Numbered from the stretch's first letter, positions 8,402-18,532 are shown. The stretch is 64,000 nucleotides of DNA from Nonlabens sp. YIK11 (GCF_001413925.1 NZ_LBMJ01000001.1:2582001-2646000), one strand, 5' to 3'. Notes: generated by a model from the sequence alone, not told the origin. Made by a program: numbers and translations.

Positions 8402-9517
8402 CTATTTATCTAATAGACTCTCAAATGCTGGTGGCAATTCTGTAAAACTTTCAATGCCTTTCTCACTCATTTGATCCTTGGCACGTTTCCATTCACGATC
8501 AGTAGGTTCTGATGCTTCTTGTTCCTTAGCTAACTCTGGCTCGTGGGTCAAAGTCACAAATACCGGGAAATGATCACTGCCGTAATCTGATCCTGTACCT
8601 GCACTCTTAAATCTAAATTCTGATGATGTCAATATATGATCTAGATTCCAGCGCATAATGATTGGATACTGTGCGTGAAAGGTGTTGTAAAATCCACGCC
8701 CTAGACGATAATCCAGTAGCTTACCTATCTTCTTAGTCAACTCAGTTGGGTCTGACCAGGCAACATCATTAAAGTCTCCTAAAACCACCACGGGAAGATC
8801 TGAATTATAACTTTTTATAGCCGTCTTCATCAATTCAGTATCACGATCGGTACTCTTGGGATTGTGTTGCGGCATAGGTGGAGTTGGATGTATAGCTAGT
8901 AACTGGAACCAATTGCCATCTTTGAGCTGTATTTGTGCATCAATGGAAGGTATACCATTATCCACCATAAAATTGATGGAGGAATTGCGTATGGGTAGTT
9001 TTGAATACAACAACATACCATAGGTATTATCCTGTGGCTGCTCTACCTTAAAACTGTAATCCTGGCCTATTTTGCTCTTTATGGTATTTGACCACCGCTC
9101 ATTGGTTTCTGTAAAAAGAATGACATCTGGGTTTTGATCTTGAATATCCTTAAACAGGTTTTCACTAGTCTTGTTTGATTGAAGAACATTAGCGGTAAAT
9201 AAAGTGATCTCTTTATCTGCAGAAATTCCTTCAGTACTCTCCAGAACCTCATCACTGCTCAAGGGTGTAAACTTGTAGATTTTAGTCATTTGAAAAGCAA
9301 AACAACCCAATAAAATCCCAATGTACACGTAGTCTTTAATCCATCGCGGTTTGAATGTAAAGAAATAAAGCAAGATCGCTATTAAGGTAAAAGCCGTCAA
9401 TTGTAAGTGCGGGAAATCAAAGATTCTAATCCACCAGAAATCTGCAGCAAACAATGGAACTAATGAAAGTAACGCGGCAATTAAGCCTATAATTTGAAAA
9501 GTAATTCTCCAATTCAT
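8402..9517 (-). CDS. Membrane-anchored endonuclease/exonuclease/phosphatase family protein
   Basis: 371 residues. Three N-terminal hydrophobic segments (about 1-85) precede an EEP fold. Signature parts are the N-terminal FTANVLQSN, VILFTETNERW (metal Glu), LLAIHPTPPMP, VVVLGDFNDVAWSD (catalytic Asp-Asn) and the C-terminal GSDHFPVFVTL (Asp-His pair). These are the residues of Mg2+-dependent phosphoesterases. The membrane anchor puts the catalytic domain at the inner membrane, probably on the periplasmic face. The substrate (nucleic acid, lipid or inositol phosphate) cannot be told. The C-terminal 45 residues are charged and helical. Confidence 0.88.
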   Translation of the reverse strand: MNWRITFQIIGLIAALLSLVPLFAADFWWIRIFDFPHLQLTAFTLIAILLYFFTFKPRWIKDYVYIGILLGCFAFQMTKIYKFTPLSSDEVLESTEGISADKEITLFTANVLQSNKTSENLFKDIQDQNPDVILFTETNERWSNTIKSKIGQDYSFKVEQPQDNTYGMLLYSKLPIRNSSINFMVDNGIPSIDAQIQLKDGNWFQLLAIHPTPPMPQHNPKSTDRDTELMKTAIKSYNSDLPVVVLGDFNDVAWSDPTELTKKIGKLLDYRLGRGFYNTFHAQYPIIMRWNLDHILTSSEFRFKSAGTGSDYGSDHFPVFVTLTHEPELAKEQEASEPTDREWKRAKDQMSEKGIESFTELPPAFESLLDK

Positions 9518-9531
9518 GAAAAGATATTTTT

Positions 9532-9539
9532 CAAATATA
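9532..9539 (-). promoter_or_regulatory. Putative -7 element for the EEP gene
   Basis: On the minus strand TATATTTG, 15 nt upstream of the ATG at 9517. No clear -33 TTTG at standard spacing. Confidence 0.35.
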
Positions 9540-9587
9540 ACCTTATACCAATGGGCCTGTAAGAAATTACCTAATATTTATCATTGT

Positions 9588-10085
9588 TTATGCAAAGGCA
9601 TCGTTTTCAAAATTGTCATTGCCAACGGTTTTAGGGTTAGGACCCCATTCATTGGTGCCTGGTTTGCTGTCCTCAATGGTGAAAATCAAAATGATGATAC
9701 CGCCCACGAGTGGTATCAAACCTAAAAGGTAATACCAGCCACTACGACCCGTATCGTGCAGACGACGCACGACGGCAGCGAGACTTGGGATAATGATCCC
9801 TATTCCATAAATTGTCAATAATATTCCCGGTAGGATGACCAGCTCACTTTCTGCAACAAGCAGAGCAATCACTGGAATGTAAAGAGCAAAAAACACTAGA
9901 ACATTAAATAGATAGAAATACCAATACTCAGACCTGCGGGCACGCCCGTTAAAATCTGCATATTTCTTAAAACAAATCTTGACATAGTCCATCATTCCTT
10001 TGGCGGCAACAGTGCCATCCTCGGGACGTTGGTATCTTGGCTTTTGGTAATCTGCGTTGGATGTAGGTGAGTTAAAATCTGCCAT
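9588..10085 (-). CDS. DUF805 inner-membrane protein
   Basis: About 165 residues from ATG 10085 (MADFNSPTSN). The frame stays open to 10151, but that extension is only a read-through of the iterated palindrome (FAFAKAK), so the internal ATG is preferred. The DUF805 hallmarks are clear: YVKICFKKYADFNGRARRSEYWYF, three or four transmembrane helices, and AAVVRRLHDTGRSGWYYLLGLIPLVGGIIIL, then a short acidic tail (PGTNEWGPNP). The function of this widespread family is unknown. It lies behind tamL on the same strand. Confidence 0.9.
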   Translation of the reverse strand: MADFNSPTSNADYQKPRYQRPEDGTVAAKGMMDYVKICFKKYADFNGRARRSEYWYFYLFNVLVFFALYIPVIALLVAESELVILPGILLTIYGIGIIIPSLAAVVRRLHDTGRSGWYYLLGLIPLVGGIIILIFTIEDSKPGTNEWGPNPKTVGNDNFENDAFA

Positions 10086-10120
10086 GGTTGATCTTTTTGA
10101 GTGAGGAAAGATAGGAAATT

Positions 10121-10140
10121 TCGCTTTCGCGAAAGCGAAC
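10121..10140. repeat. Iterated palindrome copy 4 (full 20 bp)
   Basis: TTCGCTTTCGCGAAAGCGAA, 23 nt downstream of the tamL stop codon on the minus strand. Confidence 0.95.
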
Positions 10141-10163
10141 TCATCATACACCTCTATCCATCA

Positions 10164-12461
10164 TTAAAAAGGATAGCCTATCGCAAAGTTGAATACTGGG
10201 TTTGCAAAGTCATTTACCCAGCGATCGCCATCTGGCAAGGATGGATCGTGAAGCGGTGCGGCCAGGTCAAAACGTATCACAAATCCCTGAACGTCCACGC
10301 GCAGGCCAGCACCAGCACCTATACCCAACTCATTGTAAAAATTCCCGCTGAATTTCCCGCCTGGCAAACCATTGTTTGTGGTGTTCCATACGTTACCAGC
10401 GTCTGCAAAAAAGGCGCCTTTTACGTACCCGAAAATAGGGAAGCGATATTCCACATTTGCCTCTAGCCTCAAGTTTCCAGACTGGTCAAAAAAGGATCGA
10501 TTATCGGTTGCTGGTGGTGCGTAGGTTCCTGGACCTAAGGATCTGGTTCTAAATGCCCGCACGCTATAGGCACCACCCGAAAAATATTGCTTGCTAAAGG
10601 GCATCACATCGCTATTGCCATAAGGAAGACCTATTCCAGCAAAAAGTCTGGTGGCGATGCGTTGTTCCTTGCCCGTGATAAAGTGATATCTAAAGTCTAC
10701 ATCCACTTTTGCATATTGTGCATATTCCAGTCCCAAGAATTCATCGCGCACCTCGCCGTCTGGATCTGGATCTCCTTCTTGAGCCAGCAAACTAATAGAG
10801 TTCCCAGCAATGTCGACGTTACTGTTGACAAAGAAAAGGCTCTTGCGATTGCTGCGCAGCATACCGTTATAAGTAAAACTATAATTCAATCCAGAGATGA
10901 ACTGCTGGTCAAAACTGGTTCTTAAAAAAGCGTTATCATTGAGAATGGCATCAAATTCTTCACTTTGGTATAAGAGGTTGACATAATTGATCGCAATGGG
11001 ATCGAATTCATGCGTCACGTACTTATTTGCCTGCCAGATGTATCCAAAACTTCCCGAAAAGGTCAAAAGCCCATAAAGCTTGCTACGATTAAGAAGGTTT
11101 GCCTCTGCACTAATGATGGTTTTAGGAATGGAATACTCAAAAACATCGCTGTCAAATGATATGGGCGCAATCACTCTAGGGAAAATCAGATCTGCGCCCA
11201 GCGCAAATTCTGTACTGGTAAGACCAGCTTGACTGTTGCTGGCTATTTGAACTTCGTAGGCTGCCTTTGCAGATAAATTCAACACCTCGCCACCTTTAAA
11301 TAGATTGCGATTGGAAAATGTGAGACCCAAACTGGGACCAGCAAAATCATTGGATTTTGTCACTCCTTGAAGCTCTGCTCTTATAGCTCTCTTGTTGAGT
11401 GGTGATAGATAAATATTGGCTTCCAAATAATTAACCGAGTCATTTAAAATGCTATCGACCTCAGTATATTCAATATTTACAAATTTATACGCACCTATGG
11501 AACCTAGTCTACGGCTGGTGGCTTTTGACTTTTCTGGACTATACAAATCTCCTTCTCTAAGTGTGATAAAGGGATCCAGTCGATCTACCCTGAAAAACTC
11601 TACATCTTGAATGTAGTTCTTGTTATCAAATCTAGTAGTGTCCTGTGCGACGCTGTCCGCTCCTACGATGTTATGTGGGTAGACATTAATCTCCTTAATT
11701 CTATAGGGTTTTACCGCTTTGCTGGGCACGTCTTTCTTAAGCTTTAGAAATAGATCAAACTTGCGATTGTCGTACCTGTTGGTGTCGGCTTGAAAGATGA
11801 GAAAACCAGAATTGAAGTTGTAATATCCTTTCTCTTTAAAATTTTGATCGATACGCTCACGCTCTAATTTCATGGCAGATAAATCAAATCTCGATCCTTT
11901 TTGAATGGGTGAACTTTGCACCTGTTCTTCCAGCACATCATAAAACGGAATCGAGTCTCGATCCACCTGATAGGTCTCGAGCGTATACGGTTGTGGCAAA
12001 TTGACCTGATAACCTACAGTGGCTTCTTTGGCATCCTCATTTCGTTCCACAGTAGAAGAAATGTTGCTGAAGAAGAAACCACGATTTTCCAACCGGTTTC
12101 TGATCAGGTCTCTTGTAGATTCTTCCTCAACATCAGATAAATACACAGGCGCCTCACCTATTTTTTTATTCATGAATTTTCTGAACCATCCAGCGCTATC
12201 CACATTGACTTTGTAGTAATAGTGCAATCCAGGACGCAAACCCAATACTTTAGTATTGGGAACAGGAGAAATCGCTTTTTCTAACTCTGCTTTCAACAAA
12301 TCAACATCTTCTACTACTGCGGCAGAATCTACTTTAATTTCAAGATTATAGGAATCCAATAGCAATTCATCTTCTGGCACGTATTTTTTTACGGCACAGC
12401 TGTAGATTGTCATTATTGTCAATGATAACAGACCAACTTTTATGTAACTATTTGTGTTCAA
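10164..12461 (-). CDS. tamL: TamL: lipoprotein BamA/TamA-family outer-membrane assembly protein
   Basis: 765 residues. A lipoprotein signal peptide (lipobox IYSC, Cys22) is followed by POTRA-like domains with 'YRIKEINVYPHNI' and 'ITLREGDLYSPEKSKATSRRLGSIGAYKFVNIEY', which is the classic POTRA pattern. A C-terminal 16-strand Omp85 barrel has the FSGGAYSVRAFRTRSLGPGTY segment (the VRGF/Y loop) and ends in Phe (FAIGYPF), as outer-membrane proteins do. A lipid anchor at the N-terminus is the Bacteroidota TamL variant of TamA. With TamB, encoded directly upstream, it spans the envelope and is thought to help insert outer-membrane proteins or move lipids. Confidence 0.9.
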   Translation of the reverse strand: MNTNSYIKVGLLSLTIMTIYSCAVKKYVPEDELLLDSYNLEIKVDSAAVVEDVDLLKAELEKAISPVPNTKVLGLRPGLHYYYKVNVDSAGWFRKFMNKKIGEAPVYLSDVEEESTRDLIRNRLENRGFFFSNISSTVERNEDAKEATVGYQVNLPQPYTLETYQVDRDSIPFYDVLEEQVQSSPIQKGSRFDLSAMKLERERIDQNFKEKGYYNFNSGFLIFQADTNRYDNRKFDLFLKLKKDVPSKAVKPYRIKEINVYPHNIVGADSVAQDTTRFDNKNYIQDVEFFRVDRLDPFITLREGDLYSPEKSKATSRRLGSIGAYKFVNIEYTEVDSILNDSVNYLEANIYLSPLNKRAIRAELQGVTKSNDFAGPSLGLTFSNRNLFKGGEVLNLSAKAAYEVQIASNSQAGLTSTEFALGADLIFPRVIAPISFDSDVFEYSIPKTIISAEANLLNRSKLYGLLTFSGSFGYIWQANKYVTHEFDPIAINYVNLLYQSEEFDAILNDNAFLRTSFDQQFISGLNYSFTYNGMLRSNRKSLFFVNSNVDIAGNSISLLAQEGDPDPDGEVRDEFLGLEYAQYAKVDVDFRYHFITGKEQRIATRLFAGIGLPYGNSDVMPFSKQYFSGGAYSVRAFRTRSLGPGTYAPPATDNRSFFDQSGNLRLEANVEYRFPIFGYVKGAFFADAGNVWNTTNNGLPGGKFSGNFYNELGIGAGAGLRVDVQGFVIRFDLAAPLHDPSLPDGDRWVNDFANPVFNFAIGYPF

Positions 12462-12509
12462 TTAAATATTCTTAAGTACCACTATCACTAGAAAGGTCGT
12501 TCATTTCTA

Positions 12510-15500
12510 TTAATTCTCTTTTTCCTTTTGAGCCTCACGCTCCTTCTTGGTTGCTTCCTTTTGCTGTTGCGCTTCCTCTTCTTCCTTTCTTGCTGCTTCT
12601 GCTTTTTCCTGTTCTTTTTTCTTCTCCGCGTCTTCTTTTCTTTTGGCAGCCGCTGCTTCTTCTTGAACTGTTTTGGTAAACAAGTTCTTGAATTCATTGA
12701 ATTCTTTGGTAAATATCAAACTGATCCCGCTAACGATAAGTTGTCCATCAATTACGTTATCAAATTGATTCTTACGGAAACCTTTTAATCGCCATTGACC
12801 AGATTCATTGAGTAAATATTCTAAACTCACGTTTCCTATCACTGGCGTCTGCCCATCTGAATCTGCCGCACTTCCCTGAATATCTACCTCACTACCTACA
12901 CTCACGATCAACCGATCATCCAATAATTTCTTACTTGCCGTTACATCAAGTTGGGTGCGTTCTTGAGGGCTGTTCCCTTGATAATCGGTATAGCTATCGA
13001 GTCCAAAGTTTAGGTCAACTCCCGTATTGCCTAATAATTTACCACCAAACTGATTCAATTGATCACTCAAGGCTTGATTCAAGTTATCTCTGGCAATAGC
13101 AGCTGTTCCTCCAGAACTACCATCAGCACCACTGGTTGGGAAAAACTTGTTGAGTACCAAAAGCGAAAACACCTGCTTGTTCAATTCCTGATCCTGGCTA
13201 TTTAATTGCTGAACGCGACCATAAACCTGTCCACCTATGGCGCCTCGATCATCCTCTGGCATGTCGAGTCTAAACGAGATGACAGGAGCCATCAATTCTC
13301 CATCTACATTGAGGTATACCAAGAAAGGCAATTCCTGACGGAATCGGTTTCTTGTCGCCACATCGGCACCGCTAGTTTGTGAGGCCATCAACGCACTGGC
13401 ACTGGTTTCTACCTGATAAATAGCGCTCACGTCAAGATTGGCATCAAAGGGATCGCCTGACCAAGAAACGCTGCCGCCTTTGGCAAGATCAAACCTTCTG
13501 GAGACGATGTCATAAAGACTTAGTTCATAAAAACCGTCATTGATTTCATAGCGACCTGCAAGCGTCATGCGACCATTAGGTGTCATTCTAAATTTCAAAT
13601 CACCATCGCCAGTCACCTGTAAATTGTCGCCAGTGGTTGGATCCACAATGATATTGACCTTTGCGCCATTAGTGATTCTAAGATCTGCGGTAATGTCATA
13701 ACCCGTTAGTGTTGCGCTTTCTTCTTCAGTCTGTGTAAGAATATCATCTGGGTTTTCCTTGTTTACAAATTGAACGATCCCATCGCGCTGCACGATGTCT
13801 AGTTCTGTTGCTGGTATGACATAGGTTACATCTGTAGCATCATCAACATCCAGGGTCATCTTAATAACTGGAATGGTGAGATTACCTGTTATGGTTGCCG
13901 TCGCATCAAAAGTGGCATTACCGTAATACAAATCATTATCACCAGCGGTAGAGTTGAGTGCGGTAAAATCATTGGCTTCCAGACGCAAGTCAAAAGTTGG
14001 AGTGAGCAGATCTTCAGTACCTATGTTGCCATCGATGGAGAAAATATTACGGTCTGCATCGCGTACTTCAAAATTATTGAACACCAGACCATCGTTATTG
14101 ATCACGAGTTTTTCGTCCTGCAATAAGAACGCGGCATTAAGCATATCTACCGTGAATCCTGCTTCATTAAAATCAAAAGATCCGTCATAAACAGGTTCCA
14201 GCGTGGTACCAGACAATTTCATGTTTCCTGATACATAGCCTTTCCCATCAGACAAAAACTCTGATGCGATGTTGCTTACTGTAGACATATTAAGGCGCTG
14301 TAGATCGAGATCAAAGTCTATTTGAGCAGCCACTGAATCCACACGGTAATCGCCATTAAGTCCCATGTCAACATCGTCGCCTTTAAGCGTCATGTCCATC
14401 GTGTAAATATCTCCAGAACCCGAGTCTGCATCTAGCGTCAACACGCCTAGAGGCACTTCCAGAACATTGAGATCTTGGATATTCAAGTCTGCGGTAAAGC
14501 CCATTTTATTGAACATATCTTCCAGCACCAGTTCACCATTAAGGCTTCCGGTAGCAAGTTTTTCATCAGGATTGAGCAGACTTAGCAAGGCTTGTAGCCT
14601 AAAGTTGTCCAAAAGTATCGCCAAATGGTCCTTATCCACACCAGTCAAATCACTTCGCAGTTCTACACTTTGGGACTCGTTAGAGAGTTTAAAGTCAGTG
14701 AAAGTGATCAAATTATCACCATAAGCAATGCTATTGCTTTCTGGTATGGTCCACGGTTTTCGGTTGAGGATTAAGTCCTCCAACTTAAGACGGAATAATA
14801 GGTCTTCAATACCGTTTTTGTTACGCTTTCGCGAAAGCGAACTCCCAAAATGCATCAAAACTTCTTCTTCATCATAAGAGATAAAATCAAGATTCAACTC
14901 ATTTTGCGACACGACACCGTTTAGGTTGGTGCGTTTGATGGCAAGCGGTCCAGACTCCAAATCCTTAAACCCGATGTCAAATTTTAAACTGCTCGCATCT
15001 GACCTGGATGTGATGAGCAAACTATCTATCTCACTGCCCGCATATTTTATGTAAGGCGCCGTGATATCTGTATCCAGTTTGCGATCCAATTCATTGAAAT
15101 CCATCGCAATTTGAACGGTGTCCAAAGCCTCTAGACTGGGCAAAATCACATCTCGTAAAATGGGTGCTGGAGAAAGGTTTCCCTTGATTTTCATGACTAC
15201 CGGCTGGATGGTATCCATATCCACATTAGTCGTCAAGTAGCGATCTATATGGCGCTGCAGGGCTGCTGCAAGTGCTGCAGGATCTGCATTGGATCGTAGC
15301 TGCAAATCGAGCATTTTATTTTTGACATCAAGCGATGTCGTGTCTGGTCGTACAAAGGCTTGCAAGTCGACATTACCCAGTAAATATGACTGCTGGTCAA
15401 ATACGGCAATACCATCTGCGATGGTAGAATTGACCTCATAATTTGTGGCATCACCTTTAAACGTGGCAGAAATCTTACCGGCAGCCTTGACGTTTTGGTT

Positions 15501-17678
15501 GGTAATCCCAAAAGCGTTCAAATCAACACCAGCAATATCGAGCTTTACGTTTGCTGTGGTAGCAACGCTGTCCAGTTGGACCTGACTATCTAGGTCGACA
15601 TCAATATTGTCGTCCCTATATTTTGAAATAATGGATCCATTACCGTTTTTAAACTCTCCTTTGATGGGTAGATCCTTGATTTCATAACCATTGTAACTAA
15701 AGCTGTTGACATTTGCATCAATCACAGCATCCAAGTTATTAATGGTCGTACCAGAACCGCTGGTCTTTAAATTAAGACTCAAGGTGCCCAATTGCGGGTT
15801 CTGCAAGATGCTACCTAAATCCACTTCTTGAGCTTCCATAGTGGCGTTGAAAGTTAATACCTCTTGATTTTTAAAACCGCCATTTAACTTGATCGTACCT
15901 GAAGTTGTGGTTAGAGTAGCTTTGGCCGTGATATCATCGATCCTACCTTGTGCATTTCCTGCCAGAGAGAATCGTTGTGGCAATTGAATACCTAGGTCTT
16001 GCTCGCTCACGAATCGGCTCACATCTGCTCTCGTGGATCGCATTTTAATGGAAGGAAAATCAAGATACAAATTATCGGGATCTGTAGCGTTGCGCAAGCT
16101 ACCTGTAGCTATGATGGCAGTCTCGTTACCCCATTTTGCAACGAGATTGGGTATTTGCATAGCTTGAGTAGAACCAGTTGCCTTTAAGCTACCGGTAAGC
16201 GGTCGTTTGCTAAGAGCCAATAAATATTCATTAGACCTTAAGTCCGGCTGAAATCTGAACACATCACTTAAATCAATACGATAACTAGGAATGGCCACAT
16301 CCAGCTGCACATTTTCTGGATTATTGATAAAGTTGTTCATGCTCTGGTAACCTAACTCGATATTGCCTTGTAAGGCATTATCGTTCACTTGAGCATTGAG
16401 ATCTGAGATATTGATGGATTGATCTGTGGCAGCAATGGCTAACGAGAATTGATTCACATTGATTCCAGAACCTTCCTTAAAAGTCAACTCCTGGATCGAT
16501 GCTGTTGCTCCTTGATTTTCATAATAAAAACGATCTGCTAGTAATCTCAAATCACTGATCAAAATGGCATTGGGATCAAACTGGTTTTGCTTGGGCGTTG
16601 CGCCGTCAAGGCTGTAATCCACCAGATTGTTTTTTAAGTCAAGGTCTTGAACGTCAATGATAAATTCAGGCCACTCAAATGCGGTGGTAGCTGTTGTTTC
16701 CTCAGGTTCTTCTTGATTTTTTACCGTGCGCATGGCGACTTTGATGTCGCTGTTGTTAAGTGTGAAAAAATCAACGGTGTAGGCACTGTTTTGAACATCT
16801 GCCTGGGAAATAGAGGTTTCCAATAATCCTATAAAGCTGTCAAGGTTGATCGCATCTGGGACAGATTCATAACCCAACTGGACGCGATCCAATTTTAGAT
16901 TGCCTACCGTGATTTGCGGTAATGGCGAGTCTCCAGCGTCGTCTGTAATAGCTTCGGCGATGGTGGTGTCTGTGTTGGGGTCGTTGTCGGGTTCCGCTTT
17001 CGCGAAAGCGGTAACAGTATCCTTATCGTACTTTATCACGGCATTTGTAAGCGACACCTCATCGATGTCAACAACCATTTGCTCCAGATTCAATTCATTC
17101 ATGGAAAGTTGGAAACTGCCAAAGGTTACCAAAGCGTCCAGTTGTTCCACATCATCCTTGAACGTGACGTCAAAATTGGTAAAATCCAGATCGCCTATGG
17201 ACAGCTGTAATGGCTCTGAGGTTGTCGTGGTATCTTCTACCACAAAAGCATCCATTAAAAACTGATAATTGAATCCATCGACAGTGTCCTGCCTGTTGAT
17301 TCTAGCCTTAAAACCATCCCAACGCGCATAGTCGATACTTATACCGCCACCATTGATGATAGGCCACAAGGGAACACTGGCTTCCAGACTTTTTGAGTAA
17401 ACGAGTGTATCGCCTTTCTTATCGGCTAGATAGAGACCGTCCAGTTCAATATTTCCATCAAAAGTGACAAATAGATTATCAATGGAAACCTCGGTACCGG
17501 TCTTGCCTTCCACATATTTAACGGCTTGACCTACAATGATATCTTGTCCCCAAGGACTGCGAATAAAAAGCACTAGAAGTAGCAGAAATATAAGGATACC
17601 GGCAATGACTCTGGCCAGTCTGCGCAGCCAGCGGTATTTGCGTACTTCCTTATTCTTCTTTTCTTCGTCTTTGGCCAC
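12510..17678 (-). CDS. tamB: TamB-like translocation/assembly module, AsmA-like bridge protein
   Basis: 1722 residues. One N-terminal transmembrane anchor (WLRRLARVIAGILIFLLLLVLFI) and a very long repeated beta region (AsmA/TamB type) lead to the C-terminal TamB domain (DUF490): LTGYDITADLRITNGAKVNIIVDPTTGDNLQVTG ... YEINDGFYELSLYDIVSRRFDLAKGGSVSWSGDPFDA ... FPTSG. Such proteins form a hydrophobic groove from the inner membrane to the outer-membrane TamA/TamL barrel. The last ~55 residues are a highly charged Glu/Lys/Ala/Gln coil, unusual for the domain end. Two iterated palindromes are translated inside the gene (SLSRKR near 14830, TAFAKAE near 17000). The TamL gene follows 49 nt later. Confidence 0.92.
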   Translation of the reverse strand: MAKDEEKKNKEVRKYRWLRRLARVIAGILIFLLLLVLFIRSPWGQDIIVGQAVKYVEGKTGTEVSIDNLFVTFDGNIELDGLYLADKKGDTLVYSKSLEASVPLWPIINGGGISIDYARWDGFKARINRQDTVDGFNYQFLMDAFVVEDTTTTSEPLQLSIGDLDFTNFDVTFKDDVEQLDALVTFGSFQLSMNELNLEQMVVDIDEVSLTNAVIKYDKDTVTAFAKAEPDNDPNTDTTIAEAITDDAGDSPLPQITVGNLKLDRVQLGYESVPDAINLDSFIGLLETSISQADVQNSAYTVDFFTLNNSDIKVAMRTVKNQEEPEETTATTAFEWPEFIIDVQDLDLKNNLVDYSLDGATPKQNQFDPNAILISDLRLLADRFYYENQGATASIQELTFKEGSGINVNQFSLAIAATDQSINISDLNAQVNDNALQGNIELGYQSMNNFINNPENVQLDVAIPSYRIDLSDVFRFQPDLRSNEYLLALSKRPLTGSLKATGSTQAMQIPNLVAKWGNETAIIATGSLRNATDPDNLYLDFPSIKMRSTRADVSRFVSEQDLGIQLPQRFSLAGNAQGRIDDITAKATLTTTSGTIKLNGGFKNQEVLTFNATMEAQEVDLGSILQNPQLGTLSLNLKTSGSGTTINNLDAVIDANVNSFSYNGYEIKDLPIKGEFKNGNGSIISKYRDDNIDVDLDSQVQLDSVATTANVKLDIAGVDLNAFGITNQNVKAAGKISATFKGDATNYEVNSTIADGIAVFDQQSYLLGNVDLQAFVRPDTTSLDVKNKMLDLQLRSNADPAALAAALQRHIDRYLTTNVDMDTIQPVVMKIKGNLSPAPILRDVILPSLEALDTVQIAMDFNELDRKLDTDITAPYIKYAGSEIDSLLITSRSDASSLKFDIGFKDLESGPLAIKRTNLNGVVSQNELNLDFISYDEEEVLMHFGSSLSRKRNKNGIEDLLFRLKLEDLILNRKPWTIPESNSIAYGDNLITFTDFKLSNESQSVELRSDLTGVDKDHLAILLDNFRLQALLSLLNPDEKLATGSLNGELVLEDMFNKMGFTADLNIQDLNVLEVPLGVLTLDADSGSGDIYTMDMTLKGDDVDMGLNGDYRVDSVAAQIDFDLDLQRLNMSTVSNIASEFLSDGKGYVSGNMKLSGTTLEPVYDGSFDFNEAGFTVDMLNAAFLLQDEKLVINNDGLVFNNFEVRDADRNIFSIDGNIGTEDLLTPTFDLRLEANDFTALNSTAGDNDLYYGNATFDATATITGNLTIPVIKMTLDVDDATDVTYVIPATELDIVQRDGIVQFVNKENPDDILTQTEEESATLTGYDITADLRITNGAKVNIIVDPTTGDNLQVTGDGDLKFRMTPNGRMTLAGRYEINDGFYELSLYDIVSRRFDLAKGGSVSWSGDPFDANLDVSAIYQVETSASALMASQTSGADVATRNRFRQELPFLVYLNVDGELMAPVISFRLDMPEDDRGAIGGQVYGRVQQLNSQDQELNKQVFSLLVLNKFFPTSGADGSSGGTAAIARDNLNQALSDQLNQFGGKLLGNTGVDLNFGLDSYTDYQGNSPQERTQLDVTASKKLLDDRLIVSVGSEVDIQGSAADSDGQTPVIGNVSLEYLLNESGQWRLKGFRKNQFDNVIDGQLIVSGISLIFTKEFNEFKNLFTKTVQEEAAAAKRKEDAEKKKEQEKAEAARKEEEEAQQQKEATKKEREAQKEKEN
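14824..14839. repeat. Iterated palindrome copy 5 (inside tamB)
   Basis: Perfect core in the tamB reading frame, translated as SLSRKR. Confidence 0.95.
16995..17010. repeat. Iterated palindrome copy 6 (inside tamB)
   Basis: Perfect core in the tamB frame, translated as TAFAKAE, just before an Asp/Asn/Thr-rich linker. Confidence 0.95.
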
Positions 17679-17726
17679 CTTGCAAGTTGCGTTTAGGGTA
17701 CTTCTTTAGGGATGGCAAATTGCTAA

Positions 17727-17752
17727 AATCCTATGGCAATGCCATTAGGATT
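17727..17752 (-). terminator. Hairpin between the secreted-protein gene and tamB
   Basis: AATCCTA-TGGCA-A-TGCCA-(T)-TAGGATT: a 12-bp stem with one bulged base and a 1-nt loop as drawn. On the minus strand it follows the stop at 17798 and leads into TTTTAG, so it could be a weak terminator or a 5' UTR element of tamB. Confidence 0.4.
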
Positions 17753-17797
17753 AGGATAAGATTGTGCAAATACGATCCTTGATCGTTTTGCAAGGGC

Positions 17798-18532
17798 TTA
17801 TTGCCTCTCGAGACTAAATTGCGTTAGATCACTGAAAATTGTGAGAGCTACAGAATTGGGCGCTTGATTGCTGCGAGATATTCCGAGACCATAGGTTTGG
17901 AAAGCTCGCAGCTCAACCAATCCTTTGAAGGTAACCGTTTCCTTATTTCTGGTAAGAGCCGCAGTCAAGGTTGCTGCGGGTAATGGATTGTTGTTTTCAG
18001 AAAGAAAGAATTGAATTTGGTCTGCTCCATTGTTTTGTTCCTTTCTAAAAGTAATGGTGAAGATGACTTCATAAATACCACTAATCTGAGTACTCATTGA
18101 AAACTGATTGGACACATTCATTCCAGACGATCCTGAACTTGAAGATGCTCCAGTAATAGCAGTGTTGTTATTTCTCTGCAAATTATAATTACCGTCGTTG
18201 CTTAAGGTGGACTGCCCGTAAACACCTGATAACTCTGGTGAAGTTTCACCTTTAAATGAACTCCATTTTGTGCCGTCCCAATAGTAAAAACCTTCCAATG
18301 CACCACCGTTTGCCTCATCTGTATTCCAAACCATCAAACTTTTTTGAGGATTAGTTACAGGAGCCGCTTCATTCAAATCATTCAAGTCCATTCTGGGAAA
18401 CAAAACTCCTTTATCGCTTGAGGTGATGTCTAACATAGCAGATGGATCGGGCTCAATAGTATTGATCCCAACTTGACCATAGGTCCATGACGTTAGCAAA
18501 AAAGTGATTAGCAACACACATAAAAGCCTCAT
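17798..18532 (-). CDS. Secreted beta-rich surface protein of the 'VGINT' Bacteroidota type
   Basis: About 244 residues from ATG 18532 (MRLLCVLLITFLLTSWTYGQ signal peptide). An upstream TTG at 18598 gives a non-signal-like extension and is not used. After cleavage the mature N-terminus QVGINTIEPDPSAMLDITSSDKGVLFPRMDL is the familiar module found in many secreted Bacteroidota proteins. It continues into FYYWDGTKWSSF (fibre-like) and a Ser/Asn-rich jelly-roll-like C-terminal half. The protein probably sits at the cell surface or in the matrix. No type IX sorting signal is evident. Confidence 0.85.
   Translation of the reverse strand: MRLLCVLLITFLLTSWTYGQVGINTIEPDPSAMLDITSSDKGVLFPRMDLNDLNEAAPVTNPQKSLMVWNTDEANGGALEGFYYWDGTKWSSFKGETSPELSGVYGQSTLSNDGNYNLQRNNNTAITGASSSSGSSGMNVSNQFSMSTQISGIYEVIFTITFRKEQNNGADQIQFFLSENNNPLPAATLTAALTRNKETVTFKGLVELRAFQTYGLGISRSNQAPNSVALTIFSDLTQFSLERQ

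Noticed and set aside
10085..10151. N-terminal extension of the DUF805 gene through the palindrome (FAFAKAK)
   Set aside because: The extension reads only intergenic repeat sequence; the ATG at 10085 gives the normal DUF805 start.
12488..12788. Lys/Arg-rich and Phe/Leu-rich frames overlapping the tamB 3' end
   Set aside because: Both are frame-shifted shadows of the Glu/Lys/Ala-rich TamB tail, with the low complexity expected from that.
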